Assembly: GCF_001761485.1 (NCBI RefSeq)
Contig: NC_090771.1
Span: forward strand, 2,294,001 to 2,358,000
Length of the DNA: 64,000 nt
Origin: Yarrowia lipolytica
Lineage: Eukaryota > Ascomycota > Dipodascomycetes > Dipodascales
Direction of reading: 5' to 3'
Below, piece by piece: positions 63,953 to 64,000 of the stretch. A program made the translations under genes and the position numbers. Every line of letters begins with the position of its first letter. Within the stretch, counting starts at the first letter, position 1. The notes below the pieces were generated by a model. The model ran no database searches, was not told the DNA's origin, and was given only the letters and a program-made list of their open reading frames with translations.

Positions 63953-64000
63953 ATGGAAAGACTTTGGTGAGTGTATGAACTTGTTGTTTCTGGGGAAGAA

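Noticed and set aside
1-64000. 5S rRNA, spliceosomal RNA or signal-recognition RNA genes
   Set aside because: I looked for dispersed 5S genes, known in Yarrowia, and for conserved snRNA words, and saw none I could support.

Overview
The window looks like nuclear DNA of an ascomycete yeast of the Yarrowia clade, probably Yarrowia lipolytica or a close relative. Introns are short, start GTGAGT and end with a CTAAC branch site a few bases before CAG. Arginine is mostly CGA. Genes are well spaced: coding sequence fills a little over half of the 64 kb. The proteins match typical yeast orthologues, and the tRNA-Asn carries an intron. I saw no rRNA, CRISPR array, intact transposon or bacterial-type operon.

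Layout. 1-4.3 kb: TRM732/THADA, cut by the left edge. 7.7-9.3 kb: an MFS transporter. 9.6-11.5 kb (minus): dynein intermediate chain, divergent from SLD5 (12.1 kb). 13.7-17.1 kb: RTC1 of the SEA complex. 18.4-21.3 kb (minus): TRK potassium transporter. 23.6 kb: YJU2. 24.8-26.1 kb (minus): an F-box protein. 27.2-29.7 kb (minus): sulfate permease. 32.1 kb: tRNA-Asn(GTT). 33.2-36.1 kb (minus): GH81 endo-1,3-beta-glucanase. 37.7-39.9 kb (minus): TBF1. 41.1 kb: VPS24. 42.5-43.4 kb (minus): TAF14 with a five-codon first exon. 43.8-44.5 kb (minus): an orphan secreted protein. 45.1 kb (minus): tRNA-Thr(AGT). 46-47.7 kb: a decayed coding relic. 48.1 kb: REX4. 49.5-50.0 kb (minus): ORM1/2. 52.7-56.0 kb: a large unrecognised gene saturated with CACGTG. 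58.2-61.2 kb and 62.1-64.0 kb: two tail-to-tail paralogous cell-wall proteins of GPI type.

Most genes are ordinary housekeeping genes with no pathway linking them. Three things stand out. The gene at 52.7-56.0 kb carries about 30 copies of CACGTG inside its coding sequence, mostly but not only in the frame that reads Ser-Arg-Asp. The right end holds two wall proteins that share an N-terminal domain I do not recognise but have unrelated repeat stalks; the stalk of the first is full of single-base length errors that look like unpolished long-read sequence. The octamer TACTTGTA/TACAAGTA is scattered through the intergenic DNA far above chance. Several splice sites also matter for annotation: a stop-free 51-base intron in the dynein gene, the tiny first exon of TAF14, and the intron that cuts TRM732 at the window edge.
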